DNA of 64,000 nt from Megamerina dolium. Lineage: Eukaryota; Arthropoda; Insecta; Diptera; Megamerinidae. Below the pieces are notes generated by a model. It saw nothing but the letters and a program-made list of their open reading frames with translations, was not told the origin of the DNA and ran no database searches. Below are positions 61,119 to 64,000 of this stretch, one piece after another. The translations under genes were made by a program, and so were the position numbers. The stretch lies in the NCBI GenBank assembly GCA_963854835.1, contig OY978525.1:109066917-109130916 (forward strand), in the 5' to 3' direction. Every line of letters starts with the position of its first letter. Position 1 is the first letter of the stretch.

Positions 61119-61256
61119 ATAACAATCATCGAACGTCAAGTATTCGATTTTCTCGGATACATGTGGGCGCCCATATTTGTTAATTTCTTTCACATAATTT
61201 TTGTAATTTTTGGATTTTATGGAGCATATCATTTTAGAGTAAAATATATAATAACA
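61119..61256 (+). CDS. NKAIN: Internal exon of NKAIN (Na,K-ATPase-interacting membrane protein)
   Basis: This 138-base exon encodes 46 residues, starting [20 protein letters not shown] and ending FRVKYIIT. The ERQ-hydrophobic-FDFLGY-x-WAPI block followed by a hydrophobic stretch ([19 protein letters not shown], one membrane span) and a basic RxxYI end is the hallmark of the NKAIN family. These are small multi-span membrane proteins that bind the beta-1 subunit of the Na,K-ATPase, mainly in neurons. A pyrimidine-rich tract and CAG acceptor precede the exon at 61116-61118, and GTAAGT follows from 61257. Both borders are in phase 0, which matches the second coding exon of the family. The short first exon with the start codon and the later exons are not recognisable in this window. 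The family call is firm; the function is known from vertebrate members. Confidence 0.93.
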
Positions 61257-61262
61257 GTAAGT
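61257..61262 (+). promoter_or_regulatory. NKAIN: 5' splice site of the NKAIN exon
   Basis: The exon ends ...ATAACA and is followed by GTAAGT, a perfect consensus donor. Beyond it the reading frame loses NKAIN similarity at once. Confidence 0.88.
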
Positions 61263-61944
61263 ACACATAATAATCGAATATATTCAATATTTTTTTATTT
61301 AATACAAATTTTGTACTGAGGCTTAAACCTATAGTATATTAGTGCCTATCATTTGATTAAACTGGCTGTTAACTAAGCAGGTCATATGTCATAATACATA
61401 CAAATGTATATAAATATGACACATGTGGGTATTTATATAGAAAAATTGTCTCAATTAGCATGAAAAATAATTACCATATATTTAGTAATTTTTTACCAAA
61501 TTTTGAAAGCTCAAAATCGAAATTATTGTGCCTTAATAAGTATAATAGCTTGTCAGTGCGCTATATTAACAATGCATATATATTCATATTTATAAACAAA
61601 ACAAAATCATATAAATAATTGAAAGTCAATTTCAATCGATTTTGTGAGCATATTTACTGAGTATAAATACTTAACATACATTAAATTGTATGGAAACCAC
61701 AACAAATTTCTGCATAAACTACATATAAAGGTAGGTACAAATAATTGTCTTTCCTTCACTCTTGTATACTAGAACTTCAAAGTATTGCCATTATTTAAGG
61801 TCAAGTGTCAGATAAACCAATGAGTTACGTTGTTATAGTTAATAGTGTTAGTTATCCTCGCTCAAATATTCCAACTAGTACCCTTTAATTGCCATAATCT
61901 ATGTCTCAAAACCATGGCGATGTGGCAGGAATTCTGAAATTCAG
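61263..61944. other. Intron just downstream of the NKAIN exon
   Basis: AT-rich; nothing is recognised. Confidence 0.7.
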
Positions 61945-62599
61945 ATTACACAGTGAAGTACACTTTCTCGGGGGTGAAGCAAACTAGTCTCAAATGGTAG
62001 CATTTGACTTTAATAAAAAAAAAGTCCTAATCCCCTTTCTGCTCCACTATATCAATTTTTTTATAAAGTGTGTAAATTTTGACCTTTTTTGAAAAATCCA
62101 ATAATGGTTAACATTTGGGAGGAGGTCAAGGGTTAAGGGCTTCGAGAAAGATTTTCTCCAAAAAATTTCACTAACTGTCACCAAAGACAAATAACTTATA
62201 CGAATTATAGGTAACATATAAAAAACCAATGAAGATTTTATCTACTTTATTTTTAAGCATCTATTGCATCGTGTGATAGCTCCATACATGCCACAATTTG
62301 AGGGGCACTGTGTTGGTGGTGAACCAAACCAGCCTCAAACGATAGGAATTGGCTTTTTGCTCCACTACGACACAATTTTTTTACTGTGGTTTAAAATTTG
62401 ACTTTTTCGGCAAAAAATAGAATCATGGAATTTGAAAAATTATATGCAAAATTACGTTTAGAATAGTTCTTGTCTTCGGACAACCATATTAAAATTATCC
62501 GAGCATTATTTTCTCGGAACATTTTAACCCTTTAGCTATCACCCACATGGGTAATATTGGGCATTTTTTATAGCCGTAAAGGATTTTTCGAAGAAAGGT
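61945..62599. repeat. Repeat X, copy 4 (right end interrupted)
   Basis: It begins CAGTGAAGTACACTTTCTCG then GTGAAGCAAACTAGTCTC, the outer arm seen reversed at the right end of copy 1. Shared with copy 1: AAGTCCTAAT, AGACAAATAACTT, CATCTATTGCATCGTGTG, GCCACAATTTGAGGG, GTGAACCAAACCAG and TTTTAACCCTTTAGCTA. It stops where SINE S7 begins. Confidence 0.75.
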
Positions 62600-62791
62600 C
62601 CAGTGGTTAGTGCATTGGTTTTCTGATCCTTAGGTCATTGGTTCAATCTCTGTGACACAACATTAATATCGGGAAGAAATTGACAATTATTTCGGTAGTA
62701 ACACTTGCCATGAAAAGCTTCCTAAAGAGTTCTATGATAAAGTTCAGAAAAAATAATGTCACAAGGGTTCTGCCGTTCGAAACCGGCTAAT
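62600..62791 (+). mobile_element. tRNA-derived SINE, copy S7 (both ends lost)
   Basis: It starts inside the A box (CCAGTGGTTAGTGCATTGG), has B box GGTTCAATC, then a shortened body: CGGTAGTAACACTTGCCATG, AAAAGCTTCCTAAAGAGTTC, TCACAAGGGTTCTGCCGTTC, AACCGGCTAATAT. It ends where mariner family F begins. The most diverged copy with a recognisable head. Confidence 0.85.
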
Positions 62792-62796
62792 ATATG

Positions 62797-63744
62797 TATT
62801 AGGTGCTTAATTTAATTTCCGCCCGAAAAAGCTTAGGAAAAATCATTTATTTGGGAAAAAATTTATACAATTTCTTTCAATGAAAGTAATTTCTATTACT
62901 TTCTACAACTTTTTCCATCTTTCTGGCAAATGAGCGATACCATCTCGATAAAACGATGTCGGTTTCGAAGCAATCCATTCATCCACTCATTTTCGTACTT
63001 CTTCAACATTTCGTTCGCCGTGTTGCATCGATCTGAACAAGTGGTAATTAAAAGGCGCTATGTCTGGTGAGTACGCTGGGTGAGGAAGTGTTTCCCATTC
63101 GAGCTGCGTCAGTGTTTCTTTGACGATTTTTCCAGTGTGTGGCCGAGCATTATCTTGAAGGAGAATAACCTTGCGCCTGTTACTCGCTATTACTGGTCTT
63201 TTTCGCAACAGCTTATCATTCATTCATTCAGTTTGTTCAATTGATGTTTGTAGACATCAGCAGTTTCATTCGGTTTTCAGCAGCTCGTAGTACACCACTC
63301 CTTGCTAATCCCACCAAATGCAGAGCATTACCATATGACCGTGTATGTTCCGTTTTGGCTGTGATGTTGATGGCTGTCCTGAGTCCACTCATGACTTCTT
63401 CCATTTGAGATTGTCGTAGTGTTCACTTTTCATCGCCAGTCACAATACACCAGAGAAAATTCTTCTTTTTCTTTCTGGCAAGCAAGGAAACCGCGATATT
63501 GAAACAGTTGTGAATAGCACTTTCAGACAAACCATGTGGTACCCATTTTCCTTCCTTTTGGACCTTTCTCATGGCATGTAAACATTTGGAAACAGCTGCT
63601 TCAGTAACTCCTCCAAGTTCTTCTAACGTTCGAGCTGAGTTTTCGTGCAATAATGCTTGCACACATTCATCGTTTTCGAATTTTTTCGGCTGTCCTGAGC
63701 GTGGTTTGTCATTGACATTAAAATCATTACCTCTGAATCGTCTA
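62797..63744 (-). mobile_element. Mariner family F, interrupted by a MITE
   Basis: It contains a transposase relic. The outer end on the left is about 62797 (AGGTGCTTAATTTAATTTCC); the other end is not reached because a MITE interrupts the transposase at 63743-63744 and the window ends. Confidence 0.78.
62880..63744 (-). pseudogene. Mariner transposase relic, family F
   Basis: Reading minus from 63744: RRFRGNDFNVNDKPRSGQPK, FENDECVQALLHENSARTLE, ELGGVTEAAVSKCLHAM (second HTH), KWVPHGLSESAIHNCFNIAV, then FLWCIVTGDEK and a stop in place of the family Trp (TGA, near 63424). After frameshifts: NDKLLRKRPVIASNRRKVIL, LQDNARPHTGKIVKETL (second Asp) and YSPDIAPFNYHLFRSMQHGE. The third catalytic Asp is Asn, and the preceding Ser is Phe. 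The N-terminal HTH lies past the MITE, outside this window. Relationship is closest to the mauritiana-like mariners by motif. Confidence 0.9.
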
Positions 63745-64000
63745 CATTCTGTCAAATAAGTACCCGGAAATCGGAAATTCTCATTTTTAATTTTCCCTCT
63801 GAGAATATTTCAAAAAAATTTTTTCCCAGCTTGGCACAACTGTCAGCCACTATTCTTGAAAAAAAAGTGTAGCAGAAGTTCAACGCACACAAAAGGTTGA
63901 CTTGTTCCTAATGACGCCGTAACCAAACTAAATGACACATAGCAATAAAAATTCACAGAATAGTGGCTGACAGTTGTGCCAACCTGGGAAAAAAAATTTT
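63745..64000. mobile_element. TA-flanked MITE, family H copy 2 (runs off the window)
   Basis: It follows TA at 63743-63744. The left arm is complete: CATTCTGTCAAATAAGTACC, GAAATTCTCATTTTTAATTT, TCCCTCTGAGAATATTTC, then CCCAGCTTGGCACAACTGTC and AGCCACTATTCTT. The core has CAACGCACACAAAAGGTTGA and CTTGTTCCTAATGACG, as in copy 1. The window ends inside the right arm. It sits in the mariner family F transposase. Confidence 0.92.

Overview
This is an AT-rich stretch of insect nuclear DNA from a fly. The only protein-coding exon I can support is one internal exon of the Na,K-ATPase-interacting protein gene NKAIN, on the + strand at 61119-61256. Its sequence is fly-like, the DNA is full of catatg/tatgta-type low-complexity runs, and it carries a heavy load of decayed mariner elements. 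Together these suggest a higher fly, perhaps a tephritid fruit fly, but the species is inferred and not shown. The exon has a clean acceptor and donor and is in phase 0 at both ends. The sequence before it is therefore most simply read as a very long NKAIN intron, and the sequence after it as the start of the next intron.

Within the intron the recognisable content is transposon debris. Five copies of one mariner family (ends AGGTSTAG; 2578-3724, 7972-9258, 16161-17403, 27114-28333, 34152-35358) are accompanied by single copies of five other mariner lineages: 10420-11479, 31676-33083, 47578-48848 (DD41D type), 52533-53673 (mauritiana type) and 62797 to beyond 63746. All transposases are broken by stops, frameshifts, deletions or loss of a catalytic Asp. 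Short TA-flanked non-autonomous elements lie at 702-838, 50622-51031, 52132-52392, 60226-60596 and 63745-end. TTAA-flanked elements lie at 29625-30323 and 39650-40209, and another inverted-repeat element is at 56414-56820. Non-LTR remnants are RNase H-bearing ORF2 tails (19866-20065 and 22250-23325, minus strand) and an RTE-like 3' end at 37150-37640.

A tRNA-derived SINE family is present in seven copies or pieces (13812-14170, 17551-17834, 18073-18187, 22100-22161, 31815-32129, 36600-36965, 62600-62791). It has a Pol III A/B-box head, a conserved body and an ATTT-type tail. A second multi-copy repeat (called X here) occurs at about 5393-6246, 13424-14390, 59021-59590 and 61945-62599. A 1.85-kb element at 24211-26065 has short terminal inverted repeats and contains four tandem units of about 300 bp, each built from two half-units.

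The most informative structures are the nested insertions: SINE into repeat X with an empty-site comparator, SINE into mariner, and a chain of repeat X, SINE, mariner and MITE at the right end. A MITE at 60226-60596 also carries, in place of part of its own arm, a copy of DNA lying about 240 bp outside it. No CRISPR array, operon, rRNA gene or intact tRNA gene is visible, and I found no new functional protein system; the novelty here is in the repeats.
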